Positions 38,477-48,968 are shown, counted from the stretch's first letter. The stretch: 64,000 nt of DNA from Stenotrophomonas maltophilia (GCA_009912235.1 WNDS01000002.1:372001-436000); one strand, 5' to 3'. The notes: generated by a model not told the origin, from the sequence alone. Program-made: numbers and translations.

Positions 38477-40564
38477 TCACGGCAGGCGCGCGAGCAGCTC
38501 GCGGGCCTGGGCCTGGCAATGGGCATCGCCGCCTTCGGCGACTTCGTGCAGCAGCAGGCGCGCGGTGTCCGCATCGCCCAGGTCCAGGTAGGCAATGGCC
38601 AGTTCCAGCCGTTCCTGCCCGGCGCGTGCCAGCGGCAGCGGTGCATCGGCAGCCGTGGCGGTTGGCTCGGCGTCGGCGCTCGCATGTGCATCTGCATCTG
38701 CGTCGACGTGCGGCATCGCGTTGCGATCGTCCGTTGCCTGCGGCGGCAGGGATACGTCGCTGGCCTCGATCTCCGCCTCCTGGCTGGCCGGCAGTTCGAA
38801 CACACCCCGGTACTCGGGCTGCTGCTGCGCGTGCAGCGCATAGGCCGGCACGTCGGGGCCGTCAGCGGCGCTCGGGCCCGGTGCCGGCTCGGGTGCCGGT
38901 TCGGGTTCGGCTTCTGACAGAGGTTCGGAGTGCGGCAGCGGCTCGTCCCACTGCGGTGCGGCGGTCACCGGCGCAGGCAGATCGACGTCCTCGGCGTGGG
39001 TCTGTTCCTTGTCGGTGCTGTCGGCCACGCCCAGCCCGCTGTCCGGCGTCCAGTCGTGCACGAGCACCTCGTCGGTCGTGGCATCCACCGCGTCGGCATC
39101 GGCGTGCGCCCCCGCCCAGGCGGGCATCGACGGTTCCTGACGGACGCTGGAAGTGGGGGCCGAGGCCGGCGCCCAGCCGTCCTGCTCGGCCAGCACGTCC
39201 AGCCCCGCGCCGGCCGGTACGGCGGCTGCCAGGCCCGCGGCATCGCTGCTGTCACGCGGCAGCGGTGGCAGCGGCGACGGCTTGCGCCGGCGCATCCGCC
39301 AGGCGCCCAGCGCGGCCAGCAGCAGCACCGGCAGGCCCAGCCAGTACCAGGGCGTGCCCGCATCACGGACACCCGGTGCCTGCGCCAGACGCTGCTGCGC
39401 TGCGGCCAGGTCGTTGTCCTTCATAGCGATCAGCGACTGCTGCTGCTTCTGCAGCTTTTCCAGATCGGCCACGCGCTGCTTGAGCTCGTCGATCTCCGCA
39501 TCACGCGTGGCCACGTCTTCCCTGGCCTGCCGGAGTTGCTCGTTGCCCTGCATGTCACCCTCGCTGCCGGCAGCGGTGCCGGTGGTCATGCCCGCATGCG
39601 CGGCGTCTGCCGCCAGCGCCGGGGCGATTTCCAGTCGTGCGCCCGCTGCGGGCGCGCTTGCCGCTGCCGCGGCGGTGGTGGCCGACGGCGGCACGCCCAC
39701 CGGTTGCGGGAGGGTGCGCGCCTGCCGCCATTGGGCGGTGTGTTCGCGCACCAGCGCGGCCGCCTCGGCGGCATCCACGGCCGCCAGGGCGTCCGCGCCG
39801 GGCACGCGCAGCACGGCCCCCTGCTTGAGCAGGTTCACGTTGCCGCGGATGAAGGCTTCGGGATTGGCGCGCAGCAGGGCGATCATCGCGCGGTCGCGGC
39901 TGACCTGGTGCTCACGGGCCACGCCGGCAGCCAGCGCCGACAGGGTCTGCCCACGCTGCACGGTGAGGCTGCCATCGGCGGCAGCCGCCGCGGCCGGTGC
40001 ACGGCGCGGCGCGCTGGCGGCGCTGGCAGCATTGGCCGGAGCGGCTGCAGCAGCCGGTGCCGCTGCAGGCGCCGGCGTGCGCACGATGGTATTGGACGGC
40101 GCACCGGCCGGCGCGATAATCTCCGGCTCGGCCACGGCCAGCGCGCTGGAGGGCGCATCGACCAGGGCCGAGTACTCACGCACCAGCCGGCCCTGGCCCC
40201 AGTCCGCTTCAACCAGGAAGCTGAGCGAGGCGGTCTGCACCGGGGCATGCGAGGTCACCCGTACCACTGCCCGGCCCTGTGCGTTGCGGGTCAGTTCGAA
40301 CTGCAGTTCGCCCACCACGCCGCTGGGGGCGGCCAGGCCAACGCGCGCGAACGTGTCCGGCGAGGCCAAGCTGACGCGCAGGTTCTGCAGCTCGGAAGGG
40401 TCGGCGGAAATGACCGGGATTTCGGCCAGCAGCGGCTGCCCGGGCTGCGACAGTACGCGGATGTCGCCCAGCCCCAGCGCCATGGCCGAGCTGCTGGCCA
40501 GTGCCAGCACCACGGCGGAAACAAGTGAAAGCGGGCGCTTGGCGCCCCTGGCCCGTGTATTCAT
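38477..40564 (-). CDS. fimV: FimV/HubP-like polar peptidoglycan-binding protein
   Basis: Protein of 695 aa with the FimV layout: a signal peptide (LSLVSAVVLALASSSAMA), the FimV N-terminal domain starting LGLGDIRVLSQPGQPLLAEI, a LysM-like segment (LTVQRGQTLSALAAGVAREH, about residues 195-250), a coiled coil near LKQRVADLEKLQKQQQSLIA, one membrane helix WYWLGLPVLLLAALGAW near residue 405, a long acidic cytoplasmic region, and the C-terminal FimV motif RLELAIAYLDLGDADTARLL. FimV proteins organise type IV pili and the cell pole. The position downstream of asd is the usual one. The start is the ATG at MNTRARGAKRP. Confidence 0.92.
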   Translation of the reverse strand: MNTRARGAKRPLSLVSAVVLALASSSAMALGLGDIRVLSQPGQPLLAEIPVISADPSELQNLRVSLASPDTFARVGLAAPSGVVGELQFELTRNAQGRAVVRVTSHAPVQTASLSFLVEADWGQGRLVREYSALVDAPSSALAVAEPEIIAPAGAPSNTIVRTPAPAAAPAAAAAPANAASAASAPRRAPAAAAAADGSLTVQRGQTLSALAAGVAREHQVSRDRAMIALLRANPEAFIRGNVNLLKQGAVLRVPGADALAAVDAAEAAALVREHTAQWRQARTLPQPVGVPPSATTAAAAASAPAAGARLEIAPALAADAAHAGMTTGTAAGSEGDMQGNEQLRQAREDVATRDAEIDELKQRVADLEKLQKQQQSLIAMKDNDLAAAQQRLAQAPGVRDAGTPWYWLGLPVLLLAALGAWRMRRRKPSPLPPLPRDSSDAAGLAAAVPAGAGLDVLAEQDGWAPASAPTSSVRQEPSMPAWAGAHADADAVDATTDEVLVHDWTPDSGLGVADSTDKEQTHAEDVDLPAPVTAAPQWDEPLPHSEPLSEAEPEPAPEPAPGPSAADGPDVPAYALHAQQQPEYRGVFELPASQEAEIEASDVSLPPQATDDRNAMPHVDADADAHASADAEPTATAADAPLPLARAGQERLELAIAYLDLGDADTARLLLHEVAEGGDAHCQAQARELLARLP

Positions 40565-40626
40565 GGGCGACACTATAAAGCGTGCGGACCACCGTCCGCA
40601 CCCACGGCATGCCGGGACCACGCCAC

Positions 40627-40652
40627 AAAAAAAGGCCGGGCATTGCCCGGCC
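40627..40652 (-). terminator. Intrinsic terminator after asd
   Basis: On the minus strand the eight-base stem GGCCGGGC / GCCCGGCC with a three-base loop is followed by seven T residues. It lies seven bases past the asd stop and upstream of fimV, so fimV needs its own promoter in the remaining about 60 bases. Confidence 0.92.
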
Positions 40653-40658
40653 TTCTGC

Positions 40659-41687
40659 TCAGCGCGTTTCGGCGGCGACCAGTTCGGCCACCTGCACCGC
40701 GTTCAGCGCGGCGCCCTTGCGGATGTTGTCCGAGACGATCCACAGGTTCAGGCCGCGCGGGTGCGACAGGTCTTCGCGGATACGGCCGACGTACACCGCA
40801 TCGCTGCCCGAGGCATGGGTCACCGGGGTCGGGTAGCCGCCGGCTTCGTGGCGGTCCACCACTTCCACGCCCGGCGACTGCGCCAGCAGTTCACGCGCGG
40901 CGTCCGGGGTGACCTTCTCGCGGGTCTCGATGGCCACCGCTTCGGAGTGCCCGTAGAACACCGGCACGCGCACGGCGGTCGGGTTCACCAGGATGCTGTC
41001 GTCGCCGAGGATCTTGCGGGTCTCCCAGACCAGCTTCATTTCTTCCTTGGTGAAGCCGTTGTCCTGGAAATCATCGATGTGCGGGATCAGGTTGAAGGCG
41101 ATCTGCACCGGGAAGCGCTGCGGATCGATGTCCTGGAAGCTCAGCAGCTGGCCGGTCTGCTTGCCCAGTTCCTTCAGCGCCGAACGGCCACCGCCGGACA
41201 CCGACTGGTAGGTGGCCACGTTGATGCGCTCGATGCCGTACTTGCGGTGCAGCGGCGCCAGCGCCACCAGCATCTGCATGGTCGAGCAGTTCGGATTGGC
41301 GATGATGCCGCGCGGGCGGTTGGCCACCTGCTCCGAGTTGACTTCGGACACCACCAGCGGCACGTCATCGTCGTAACGGAAGGCCGAGGAATTGTCGATC
41401 ACCACCGCACCGGCGGCGGCGAACTTCGGCGCGAATTCCTTGGACACGCTGCCACCGGCGGAGAACAGCGCGATATCCACGCCGGCCGGGTCGAACGTGG
41501 CCAGGTCCTGCACCTTGACCTTCTGCCCGTTGAATTCGACCTCGCCACCGGCCGAACGCTCGGAGGCCAGCAGGCTCAGGGTGCCGACCGGGAAATCGCG
41601 CTCGGCCAGGATCGACAGCATGGTCTCGCCAACCGCGCCGGTGGCACCGACGACGGCGACGTGGAAGGAACGTTGTGCATTGCTCAT
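40659..41687 (-). CDS. asd: Aspartate-semialdehyde dehydrogenase
   Basis: Reduces aspartyl phosphate to the semialdehyde for lysine, threonine and methionine synthesis and for diaminopimelate (342 aa). The NADP loop VVGATGAVGETML, the catalytic cysteine IIANPNCSTMQM and the catalytic histidine region RVPVFYGHSEAV are intact. The start MSNAQRSFHVAVVG is preferred over an upstream in-frame codon. It is followed directly by a strong terminator. Confidence 0.97.
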   Translation of the reverse strand: MSNAQRSFHVAVVGATGAVGETMLSILAERDFPVGTLSLLASERSAGGEVEFNGQKVKVQDLATFDPAGVDIALFSAGGSVSKEFAPKFAAAGAVVIDNSSAFRYDDDVPLVVSEVNSEQVANRPRGIIANPNCSTMQMLVALAPLHRKYGIERINVATYQSVSGGGRSALKELGKQTGQLLSFQDIDPQRFPVQIAFNLIPHIDDFQDNGFTKEEMKLVWETRKILGDDSILVNPTAVRVPVFYGHSEAVAIETREKVTPDAARELLAQSPGVEVVDRHEAGGYPTPVTHASGSDAVYVGRIREDLSHPRGLNLWIVSDNIRKGAALNAVQVAELVAAETR

Positions 41688-41787
41688 TGGGGGGCTCGTA
41701 ATTGGGTGGAACTGCGAAGACAGGGAAAACACTGACGCACTACGGCTGGGTTCGGGGAACCGTCCGGGGCGGGCGCTCGGCGGTCCC

Positions 41788-42825
41788 CTATCGTTTCACG
41801 CCTTTTTTGCCCACGGTGGCACGTGCGGCCAGCGCCGCATCGGCGTTGATCGCGCTCGGCATGGCCGCGTCCGCACCGGCCAGGCCGAGGCCGGCCAGCA
41901 GGTTCTGAACGGCCAGCTGCACCATGGCCGTGCGCGTGCCCAGCGAGGCGCTGCCGATGTGCGGGGTCAGCACCACGTTGCGCAGCGCCAGCAGTTCCGG
42001 GCGCACCGTCAGTTCGCCTTCGTAGACATCCAGACCGGCTGCGGCCAGGCGGCCGTTGGCCAGCGCATCGGCCAGCGCCAGTTCGTCGACGATGCCGCCG
42101 CGGGCGATGTTCACCAGCGTGGCAGTGGGCTTCATCTTCGCCAGCGCGGCCGCATCGATGATGTGGTGCGAGGCCGGGGTATAGGGCAGCACCAGCACCA
42201 GGTGGTCGGCCTGTGCCAGCAGCGTATCGAGTTCAGCGTAGGTGGCACCGACCGCTGCCTCGGTCCCGGACGGCAGCCGCGAACGGTTGTGGTACAGCAC
42301 GTTCATGCCGAAGCCATGCGCGCCACGGCGGGCGATGCCCTGGCCGATGCGGCCCATGCCCAGGATGCCCAGCGTGCTGCCGTGGATATCGGCGCCGAGC
42401 ATGGTCTGGAACGACCACTGGCCCCAGTGCCCCTCACGCAGCCAGCGTTCGGATTTGGTGATGCGGCGCGCGGTGGCCATCAGCAGCGCAAAGCCCAGGT
42501 CGGCCGTGGTCTCGGTGAGCACGTCCGGGGTATTGCTGGCGAGGATGCCGGCCGCGCTCAGCGCGTCGATATCCAGATTGTTGTAGCCGACGCCAACGTT
42601 GGCGATCACCTGCAGCTGCGCGGCGCCGGCCACCTGGGCTGCGCCGATTCGCTCGTTGAGGGTGATGATGGCGCCGTCGACCGACGCCAGGCGCTCGGCG
42701 ATCTGCGGCGGCGTCCACGCGGTGACGGCGTCGGTGGTCAGCAGCTGCACGCGATCGCGCAGCGGCGCGATGGCCGCGTCGATCAGCGGCTGGCTCACCC
42801 ACACCACCGGGCGCGCATCAGCCAT
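41788..42825 (-). CDS. D-2-hydroxyacid dehydrogenase (glyoxylate/hydroxypyruvate reductase-like)
   Basis: NAD(P)-dependent enzyme of 345 aa. The nucleotide loop [16 protein letters not shown] and the catalytic triad are seen: arginine in [11 protein letters not shown], glutamate in LDVYEGE and histidine in [11 protein letters not shown]. The sequence is nearest, from memory, to GhrB-like glyoxylate/hydroxypyruvate reductases; erythronate 4-phosphate dehydrogenase (pdxB), which sits near asd and truA in E. coli, lacks support here. It overlaps aroC by eight bases. The C-terminus is a basic tail (VGKKGVKR). Confidence 0.85.
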   Translation of the reverse strand: MADARPVVWVSQPLIDAAIAPLRDRVQLLTTDAVTAWTPPQIAERLASVDGAIITLNERIGAAQVAGAAQLQVIANVGVGYNNLDIDALSAAGILASNTPDVLTETTADLGFALLMATARRITKSERWLREGHWGQWSFQTMLGADIHGSTLGILGMGRIGQGIARRGAHGFGMNVLYHNRSRLPSGTEAAVGATYAELDTLLAQADHLVLVLPYTPASHHIIDAAALAKMKPTATLVNIARGGIVDELALADALANGRLAAAGLDVYEGELTVRPELLALRNVVLTPHIGSASLGTRTAMVQLAVQNLLAGLGLAGADAAMPSAINADAALAARATVGKKGVKR

Positions 42826-43921
42826 CGAGCTGGCCCGGAATGCGCGGGGTGATGGTTCCGACATCGCCGCACTGCGCGCGGTGGCGCAGCGCCTGGTCCA
42901 TCAGCACCAGCGCCATCATCGCCTCGGCGATGGGCGTGGCACGGATGCCGACGCAGGGATCGTGGCGGCCGGTGGTGACCACCTCGACCACGTTGCCTTC
43001 GGTGTCCAGCGACGGGCCCGGCAGGCGCAGGCTGGAGGTCGGCTTGAGCACGATGGACGCGGTGACCGGCTGGCCGGTGGAAATGCCGCCGAGAATGCCG
43101 CCGGCATGGTTGCTGGCGAAACCCTGCGGGGTCAGCAGGTCGCGGTGCTCGGTGCCGAGCTGTGCCGCGCTGGCAAAGCCATCGCCGATCTCCACGCCCT
43201 TCACCGCGTTGATGCTCATCAGTGCGGCGGCCAAATCGCCGTCCAGCTTGCCGTAGATCGGCTCGCCCCAGCCCGGCGGCACGTTGTCGGCCACCACGTT
43301 GACGCGCGCGCCGACCGAATCACCGGACTTGCGCAGCGCATCCATGTACGCCTCCAGTTCCGGCACCTGGTCGGCCTGCGGCCAGAAGAACGGGTTGTCT
43401 TCCACCGCGGCCCAGTCGAAACCGGTCGGGGTGATGCTGCCCAGCTGGGACAGGTAACCGCGCACGGTCACGCCGAAGCGCTCGGCCAGCCACTTCTTGG
43501 CGACCACGCCGGCGGCCACGCGCATGGTGGTCTCGCGCGCGGAAGAACGGCCACCGCCACGCGGGTCGCGGATGCCGTACTTGTGCCAGTAGCTGTAATC
43601 GGCATGGCCGGGCCGGAACTGCTGGCCGATGTTCGCGTAATCCTTGCTGCGCTGGTCGGTGTTGCGGATCAGCAGCGCGATCGGGGTGCCGGTGGTCAGG
43701 CCCTCGTACACGCCGGACAGGATCTCCACCTCGTCGGCCTCGCGGCGCGCCGAGGTGTGCCGGCTCTTGCCGGTGGTGCGGCGCTGCAGGTCGTGGGCGA
43801 ATTCGGCCGCGTCCAGCGCCAGCCCCGGGGGGCAGCCGTCGATCACGCAGCCGATGGCCGGCCCGTGCGATTCGCCGAACGTGGTGACGGTGAACAGCTT
43901 GCCGAACGAATTGGAGCTCAC
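42818..43921 (-). CDS. aroC: Chorismate synthase
   Basis: Last enzyme of the shikimate pathway, making chorismate with reduced FMN (367 aa). Family motifs [36 protein letters not shown] and [17 protein letters not shown] are intact. The start is a GTG ([12 protein letters not shown]) overlapping the prmB stop as GTGA; the extension upstream lies inside prmB. Chorismate feeds the trp genes in this window, though the genes are not in one operon. Confidence 0.97.
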   Translation of the reverse strand: MSSNSFGKLFTVTTFGESHGPAIGCVIDGCPPGLALDAAEFAHDLQRRTTGKSRHTSARREADEVEILSGVYEGLTTGTPIALLIRNTDQRSKDYANIGQQFRPGHADYSYWHKYGIRDPRGGGRSSARETTMRVAAGVVAKKWLAERFGVTVRGYLSQLGSITPTGFDWAAVEDNPFFWPQADQVPELEAYMDALRKSGDSVGARVNVVADNVPPGWGEPIYGKLDGDLAAALMSINAVKGVEIGDGFASAAQLGTEHRDLLTPQGFASNHAGGILGGISTGQPVTASIVLKPTSSLRLPGPSLDTEGNVVEVVTTGRHDPCVGIRATPIAEAMMALVLMDQALRHRAQCGDVGTITPRIPGQLDG

Positions 43922-44847
43922 GGGCGCTGCGCCGCCAGTTCGGTGATGCGGGCGCTGTGGGCGATCAGCTCGCGGCATTCCACCGCGAAGATGCCCATCT
44001 GGCCGACCTTGAACTCGACCCAGGCGAAATCGACTTCCGGCAGCAGCTTGATCAGGTGCTGTTCGGAGTCACCCACTTCGCAGATCAGCAGGCCGTCCTG
44101 GCTGAGGTGCAGCGGGGCGTCGCGCAGGATCTTCAGCACCAGGTCCAGGCCGTCGTCGCCGGCGCGCAGGCCCATTTCCGGCTCGTAGGCGTATTCCTGC
44201 GGCAGGGCATCGGTCTCGTCGTTGGTGACGTAGGGCGGATTGGTGACGATGAGGTCGTAGTGGCGGCCGGTCAGGCCGTTGAACAGGTCCGACTTCAGCA
44301 GGGTCACGTTGTGCGCCTGCAGGCGTTCCTTGTTCTCTTCGGCCAGCGACAGCGCGTCATCGCTCAGGTCCACGCCGTCCACTTCCCAGTTCGGGTAGTA
44401 GTGGCCCATGGCGATGGCGATGCAGCCCGAACCGGTGCACAGGTCCAGCGCGCGGCTGACATCGCGGCCGGCCAGCCACGGCTCGAAGCCACACTCGATC
44501 AGTTCGGCGATGGGCGAGCGCGGCACCAGGGCGCGCGAGTCGCTCTTGAAGCTGAGGCCGGCAAACCAGGCTTCACCGGTCAGGTAGGCGGCCGGGATGC
44601 GTTCGTCGATGCGGCGCTGGAACAGCTCCAGCACGCGCAGCTTCTCGGCCTGCAGCAGGCGCGCCTGGCCGTAGGCCGGGCCGAGGTCGTGCGGCAGGTG
44701 CAGGCTGTGCAGCACCAGCTGGGTGGCCTCGTCCAGGGCGTTGTCGTAGCTATGCCCGAAGGTCAGCCCGGCTTCGTTGAAACGGCTGGTGCCGTAGCGG
44801 ATCAGGTCGATGATCGTGTGGAGTTCGGCGGCCGTTTCAGCGGTCAT
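43918..44847 (-). CDS. prmB: Ribosomal protein uL3 glutamine methyltransferase
   Basis: SAM-dependent N5-glutamine methyltransferase (309 aa). The SAM motif is [19 protein letters not shown], and the glutamine-binding NPPY motif is in [14 protein letters not shown]. The N-terminal helical domain ([20 protein letters not shown]) separates PrmB from PrmC. The position directly before aroC agrees with E. coli, where prmB precedes aroC. It is divergent from the Sco gene. Confidence 0.95.
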   Translation of the reverse strand: MTAETAAELHTIIDLIRYGTSRFNEAGLTFGHSYDNALDEATQLVLHSLHLPHDLGPAYGQARLLQAEKLRVLELFQRRIDERIPAAYLTGEAWFAGLSFKSDSRALVPRSPIAELIECGFEPWLAGRDVSRALDLCTGSGCIAIAMGHYYPNWEVDGVDLSDDALSLAEENKERLQAHNVTLLKSDLFNGLTGRHYDLIVTNPPYVTNDETDALPQEYAYEPEMGLRAGDDGLDLVLKILRDAPLHLSQDGLLICEVGDSEQHLIKLLPEVDFAWVEFKVGQMGIFAVECRELIAHSARITELAAQRP

Positions 44848-44968
44848 GGCGGTACTGCGAGCAAAGTGGCCTGATTATAGGCGTTGCCGGCCGCGGCGGC
44901 ATCCGTTGCAGGGGTAACGACTGTTCCGCAGACGGTATGATGGCCCCCACTTTCCGCAGTGGATCCCC

Positions 44969-45619
44969 ATGTTCAATCGCAACGTAGGCATCATCCTGCT
45001 CATCGCCCTGGCCGCCGGGCTGGGCCTGCTGGCCGCCCAGCAGGTGTTCGCGCCCAAGCCGCCGGCCGGACAGCCGGCCACCGAGGCGATCGCCCTGTAC
45101 CCGCAGCCGCGCGCCCTGCCCGACTTCAACCTGGCCCAGACCGACGGCACGCGGCTGATTCCCGGCGAGCTGAACGGCCATTGGACGCTGGTGTTCCTGG
45201 GCTTCACCTTCTGCCCGGATGTCTGCCCCACCACCCTGGCCGAGCTGGCCGGCGCGCAGAAGCAGTGGGAAGCCATTCCCGAGGCGATGCGCCCGCGCGT
45301 GCTGTTCATTTCGGTGGACCCGGAGCGCGATTCGGCCACCCGCCTGGGCGAATACGTGCACGGCTTCCACAAGGACACCCTGGCCGCCACCGGCGATGTG
45401 CCGTCACTGGAACGCTTCGCCACCGCGCTCGGCTTCGTGTTCCAGAAGGTGCCGGGCAAGCATTTCGATGAAAACCCCGAGGACTACAGCGTCGAGCATT
45501 CAGCCAGCCTGGCCGTGCTTGACCCGCAGGGCCGCCTTGCCGGCCTGGTCCGTCCCCCGTTCAACGCGCCGGCCATTGCCCGCGACCTGCAGAAGCTGAC
45601 CGAGAAATCCGCCCCATGA
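44969..45619 (+). CDS. SCO1/SenC-family copper chaperone
   Basis: Membrane-anchored thioredoxin-fold protein of 216 aa that delivers copper to the CuA site of cytochrome oxidase. An N-terminal anchor ([19 protein letters not shown]) precedes the domain. The copper ligands are visible: CxxxC in [15 protein letters not shown] (about residue 80) and the histidine in [12 protein letters not shown] (about residue 175). It overlaps psd by ATGA. No oxidase gene is adjacent. Confidence 0.92.
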   Translation: MFNRNVGIILLIALAAGLGLLAAQQVFAPKPPAGQPATEAIALYPQPRALPDFNLAQTDGTRLIPGELNGHWTLVFLGFTFCPDVCPTTLAELAGAQKQWEAIPEAMRPRVLFISVDPERDSATRLGEYVHGFHKDTLAATGDVPSLERFATALGFVFQKVPGKHFDENPEDYSVEHSASLAVLDPQGRLAGLVRPPFNAPAIARDLQKLTEKSAP

Positions 45620-46458
45620 GCCTGATGACCACCCTGAGCTACGTCCTGCCGCACCGCCTGCTGTCCTCGATGGCGCGCTCGCTGGCGTACTCGGAAAACC
45701 CCCGCGTGTCGCAATGGCTCATCGACACGGTCACCCGCAGGTTCAACGTCAACCTGGACGAAGCGGCCAACCCGGACCCGCGCAGCTACCCCACCTTCAA
45801 CCGCTTCTTCACCCGTGCGCTGAAGCCCGGCGCACGCGTGGCCGACGCCGACCCGCGCAGCCTGGTGATGCCCGCCGACGGCCGTATCAGCCAGCTGGGG
45901 AAGATCGAGGCCGGGCGCATCTTCCAGGCCAAGGGCCAGTCGTTCACCGCCGCCGAACTGCTGGGCAGCGCCGAGGACGCCAAGCCGTTCAACGACGGTC
46001 TGTTTGCCACCGTGTACCTGTCCCCGCGCGACTACCACCGCGTGCACATGCCCTGGACCGGCACCCTGCGCGAAACCGTGCACGTGCCGGGGCGGCTGTT
46101 CAGCGTCGGCCCGGCCGCAGTGAACACGGTGCCGGGGCTGTTCGCGCGCAACGAGCGTCTGGTCTGCCACTTCGACACCAGCTTCGGCCCGATGGTGAGC
46201 GTGATGGTCGGCGCGCTGCTGGTGTCCGGCGTGGAAACGGTGTGGAGCGGCGAAGAGATTCCGCACTACGGCGACCGCATCACCCGCAAGGATTACCGCG
46301 GCCAGGGCATCACCTTGGAGCGCTTCGCCGAAATGGCACGTTTCAACTACGGCTCCACCGTGATCGTGCTGCTCCCGCCGGGCGTGGCCGATTTCGCAGC
46401 GCACCTGGACGCCGAGCACCCGGTGCAGCTGGGCCAGGCGCTGGCGACGCTGCGCTGA
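45616..46458 (+). CDS. psd: Phosphatidylserine decarboxylase
   Basis: Makes phosphatidylethanolamine from phosphatidylserine at the inner membrane (280 aa). The proenzyme cuts itself before the serine of [13 protein letters not shown], giving the pyruvoyl group; the protease triad residues appear in MPADGRIS and [11 protein letters not shown]. The N-terminus ([20 protein letters not shown]) is standard. It is coupled to the Sco gene by ATGA and followed by the 107-bp tandem repeat. Confidence 0.96.
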   Translation: MSLMTTLSYVLPHRLLSSMARSLAYSENPRVSQWLIDTVTRRFNVNLDEAANPDPRSYPTFNRFFTRALKPGARVADADPRSLVMPADGRISQLGKIEAGRIFQAKGQSFTAAELLGSAEDAKPFNDGLFATVYLSPRDYHRVHMPWTGTLRETVHVPGRLFSVGPAAVNTVPGLFARNERLVCHFDTSFGPMVSVMVGALLVSGVETVWSGEEIPHYGDRITRKDYRGQGITLERFAEMARFNYGSTVIVLLPPGVADFAAHLDAEHPVQLGQALATLR

Positions 46459-46494
46459 GGCAGATGGCGGGGCGTGTTGTGCGTGGGAGGGCAT

Positions 46495-46871
46495 GGAGCC
46501 GGCCAACGGCCGGCACTACCAGAACTGTAGAGCCACGGCCTGCGGCGGGGTTTGAGCCCCGCCACTGTAGAGCCACGCCGTGCGTGGCTGGGGTTCAACG
46601 TGGAGCCGGCCAACGGCCGGCACTACCCGGGCGGTAAAGCCACGGCCTGCGGCGGGGTTTGAGCCCCGCAACGGTAGAGCCACGCCATGCGTGGCTGGAG
46701 TTCAACGCGGAGCCGGCCAACGGCCGGCACTACCCGGGCGATAGAACCACGGCCTGCGGCGGGGTTCTGCCTCCGCAACGGTAGAGCCACGCCATGCGTG
46801 GCTGGAGTTCAACGCGGAGCCGGCCAACGGCCGGCACTACCCGGACGGTGGAGCCACGGCCTGCGGCATCG
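46495..46871. repeat. Tandem array of a 107-bp unit built from three palindromes (3.5 copies)
   Basis: Units start at 46,495, 46,602, 46,709 and 46,816, exactly 107 bases apart; the fourth is cut short before rraB. Each unit holds GGAGCCGGCCAACGGCCGGC with ACTACC, then a GC-rich hairpin CGGCGGGGTTTGAGCCCCG, then GTAGAGCCACGCC with TGCGTGGCT. Copies differ at a few positions, including paired changes. It fills the 416 bases between psd and rraB, and no gene is present. These are GTAG-type REP sequences amplified as a block. Confidence 0.92.
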
Positions 46872-46874
46872 CCG

Positions 46875-47222
46875 TTACTGCAGCGTCGGCCCGGGGGCGA
46901 CATCCACGCCGTCGTAGTCTTCCACGCCCATCTGTGCGGCCAGCGCGGCCAGTTCCTGGTTGCGCAGGTCCAGCGAGGTCTCGTCATGCACCTCCACGCG
47001 CTCGACATGCAACACGTGGAACGGCGCGTCGCCGTCGTCGGGTTCCTGTTCGAACTGCTCCACCACCGTGTAGCCCTGCGCAGCCAGGCTGGCTGCCAGT
47101 GCCTGCAGGCGCTCGGGGGTGGAATGCACGAAGTAGTAGCCCCACAGCAGCGGCGCGGTCAGGTCCCAGTCGGTGTTTTCGCGGATGTTGGCGAACAGGT
47201 CGCGGGTAGCATCAAGGTCCAT
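46875..47222 (-). CDS. rraB: Ribonuclease E inhibitor RraB family protein
   Basis: Small acidic protein of 115 aa. The sequence WDLTAPLLWGYYFVHSTPER and VVEQFEQEPDDGDAPFHVLHVERVE follows the RraB pattern. RraB binds RNase E and changes which RNAs it cuts. It lies 20 bases after the lytic transglycosylase gene on the minus strand, and its stop abuts the tandem repeat. Function is inferred from family. Confidence 0.87.
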   Translation of the reverse strand: MDLDATRDLFANIRENTDWDLTAPLLWGYYFVHSTPERLQALAASLAAQGYTVVEQFEQEPDDGDAPFHVLHVERVEVHDETSLDLRNQELAALAAQMGVEDYDGVDVAPGPTLQ

Positions 47223-47241
47223 GCAGTCGGTCTCGTAAAGG

Positions 47242-48846
47242 TTACTTGTCGCAGCCCTGCAGCTTCAGGGTCTGGCCCTGGCGCAGGCTGTAGCCGGGGG
47301 CCTTGAGGCCGTTGGCGCGGGCCAGGGCCGGCACATCGCACTGGAATTTCGCGGCAATGCGGCCCAGGGTCTCCCCCTTGCCCACTTTGTAGCTGCGCGC
47401 GGCGCGGGCCTTCGCGGCCGGCTTCGGGGCCACCACCGGGGCACTGGGCGCACTGTCCACATCGGTGGCGGCAGCAGCGCCAACCGGCACCACGCCCCTC
47501 ACCGCCACGCTGCCGGTGTAGGCCGATGCAGCCGGGCGCACGATGGCGGCGTTGACGTCGGCGGTGATCAGGGTGCGCGCCAGGTCCGCGCGCGGGCCGC
47601 TGACGCAGTTGCGCGTGTACAGCCCGGCGATGCGCGTGGTCGCGTTGATCAGCGTGCCGGCCGGAATCCAGCCGTCGGCCTCGTAACGCGGGTTGAGGTT
47701 GCGCAGCGCGCGCATGTAGCCATCACGGGTGCCGTGGCTGCCCAGACAGATGGTCAGTTCGTAGATGGTGGTGGACTTGGCCAGGCGGATCGTCGCCGGC
47801 TGCACGTTCATCTTCGGGAACTCCACGCCGTACTGCTGCGGGTGCAGGAAGATCCACGCCGCGGCAATCACCATCGGCACATAGTCCTTGGTTTCACCGG
47901 GGAACTGGTTGTAGACGCTGTCCACCCAGAAGCTCTGGCCCGGGTTCTGCCGTGACACGCGCCCGGCACGGCCTTCGCCGCCGTTGTAGCCGGCCAGCGA
48001 CAACTCCACGTTGTTGTTGAGCTCGCGCATGCGCTCGTTGAGGTAGGTGGCACTGGCCTCGGCAGCACTGCGCGCATCGAAGCGGGTGTCGAAGCCGGTG
48101 CCGTCCGGGCCCAGCCCGAAGCGGCGGCCGGTGGCCGGCATGAACTGCATCAGCCCGGCAGCGCCCGCACGCGAGGAGGCATGCACGCGGCCATTGGATT
48201 CCTTGGCCATGATGCCGAACAGCAGCGCCTCGGGCAGGCCACGCTTCTCCCACTCCGGCCACATCACCGCACGCAGGTTCTGGTAGTTCTCGTAGGTGGT
48301 CATCAGCGCCGGCCGCATGTCGGTCAGCCAGCGGCGGATGCCGGCCTGCACGGCAGGGTTGTACTCGACCATGCTGTCGAAGGCATGCCGCTTGTCGTTG
48401 AGCAGGGCCGCCGCACGCGCCGCCTCGGGCACATCGGCCGACAGCGGGCCGGTATGGTAGGGGTCGGCCTCCAGGCGGTCGCCACCGTCATCGGCGCCGC
48501 CCTCGTCGGTGGCCGCAGCGTCAGCGTCGTGCTTGAGCAGGCGCTTGTAGGTGGCCAGCATGTCGCTCATCTGGCAGCCCTTCTGCTTCACGCACTCGCT
48601 GATGACATCTTCCATGTCCTCCAGCGCCGCATCGGCTTCGTTGCGGCCTTTGGGGTCGGCGTTGCCGACCAGCACCAGCGCATCGGTATAGCGCTTCTCG
48701 GCGGCAGCCATGCGCTGCTGCAGCGCGTCCACCCTGGCCTTGTCGCTCGCCGAGACCCGCTGGGCATGCGCATCGGGGGTGATGTAGAGCAGGCTGGCCA
48801 GGGCCAGCAGGGGCCACGCGCGGGAAAGCAGGACAGGAACGGGCAT
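47242..48846 (-). CDS. Membrane-bound lytic murein transglycosylase, MltD-like, with LysM
   Basis: Cuts peptidoglycan glycan strands in the periplasm (534 aa). A signal peptide (VLLSRAWPLLALASLLYITPDAHAQ, read in two parts) is followed by a helical region, then the SLT domain with catalytic glutamate in LFGIMAKESNGRVHASSRAG and the motif AGLMQFMPATGRRFGL (about residues 215-255). A LysM domain at the C-terminus reads YKVGKGETLGRIAAKF. The order SLT then LysM fits MltD, though E. coli MltD has more LysM copies. It is divergent from yjgR. Confidence 0.9.
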   Translation of the reverse strand: MPVPVLLSRAWPLLALASLLYITPDAHAQRVSASDKARVDALQQRMAAAEKRYTDALVLVGNADPKGRNEADAALEDMEDVISECVKQKGCQMSDMLATYKRLLKHDADAAATDEGGADDGGDRLEADPYHTGPLSADVPEAARAAALLNDKRHAFDSMVEYNPAVQAGIRRWLTDMRPALMTTYENYQNLRAVMWPEWEKRGLPEALLFGIMAKESNGRVHASSRAGAAGLMQFMPATGRRFGLGPDGTGFDTRFDARSAAEASATYLNERMRELNNNVELSLAGYNGGEGRAGRVSRQNPGQSFWVDSVYNQFPGETKDYVPMVIAAAWIFLHPQQYGVEFPKMNVQPATIRLAKSTTIYELTICLGSHGTRDGYMRALRNLNPRYEADGWIPAGTLINATTRIAGLYTRNCVSGPRADLARTLITADVNAAIVRPAASAYTGSVAVRGVVPVGAAAATDVDSAPSAPVVAPKPAAKARAARSYKVGKGETLGRIAAKFQCDVPALARANGLKAPGYSLRQGQTLKLQGCDK

Positions 48847-48968
48847 TTTTGGCACTGTGTGCGGAACTGGCAGGCAGAGTAGCGGCGCGGCCAAGGTCGG
48901 GGCAACCCGCCATGGGCACGCCCCCTGCCTTGGTTAACATTGTGCGCATTCACCACAAGGGCTGGACC

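Noticed and set aside
41788..42825. Calling the 2-hydroxyacid dehydrogenase pdxB because of its place near asd and truA
   Set aside because: The sequence looks like glyoxylate/hydroxypyruvate reductases and lacks support for the erythronate-phosphate enzyme.
46495..46871. Possible CRISPR array
   Set aside because: The 107-bp units are conserved along their whole length with no variable spacers, and each unit is made of palindromes; no cas gene is near.
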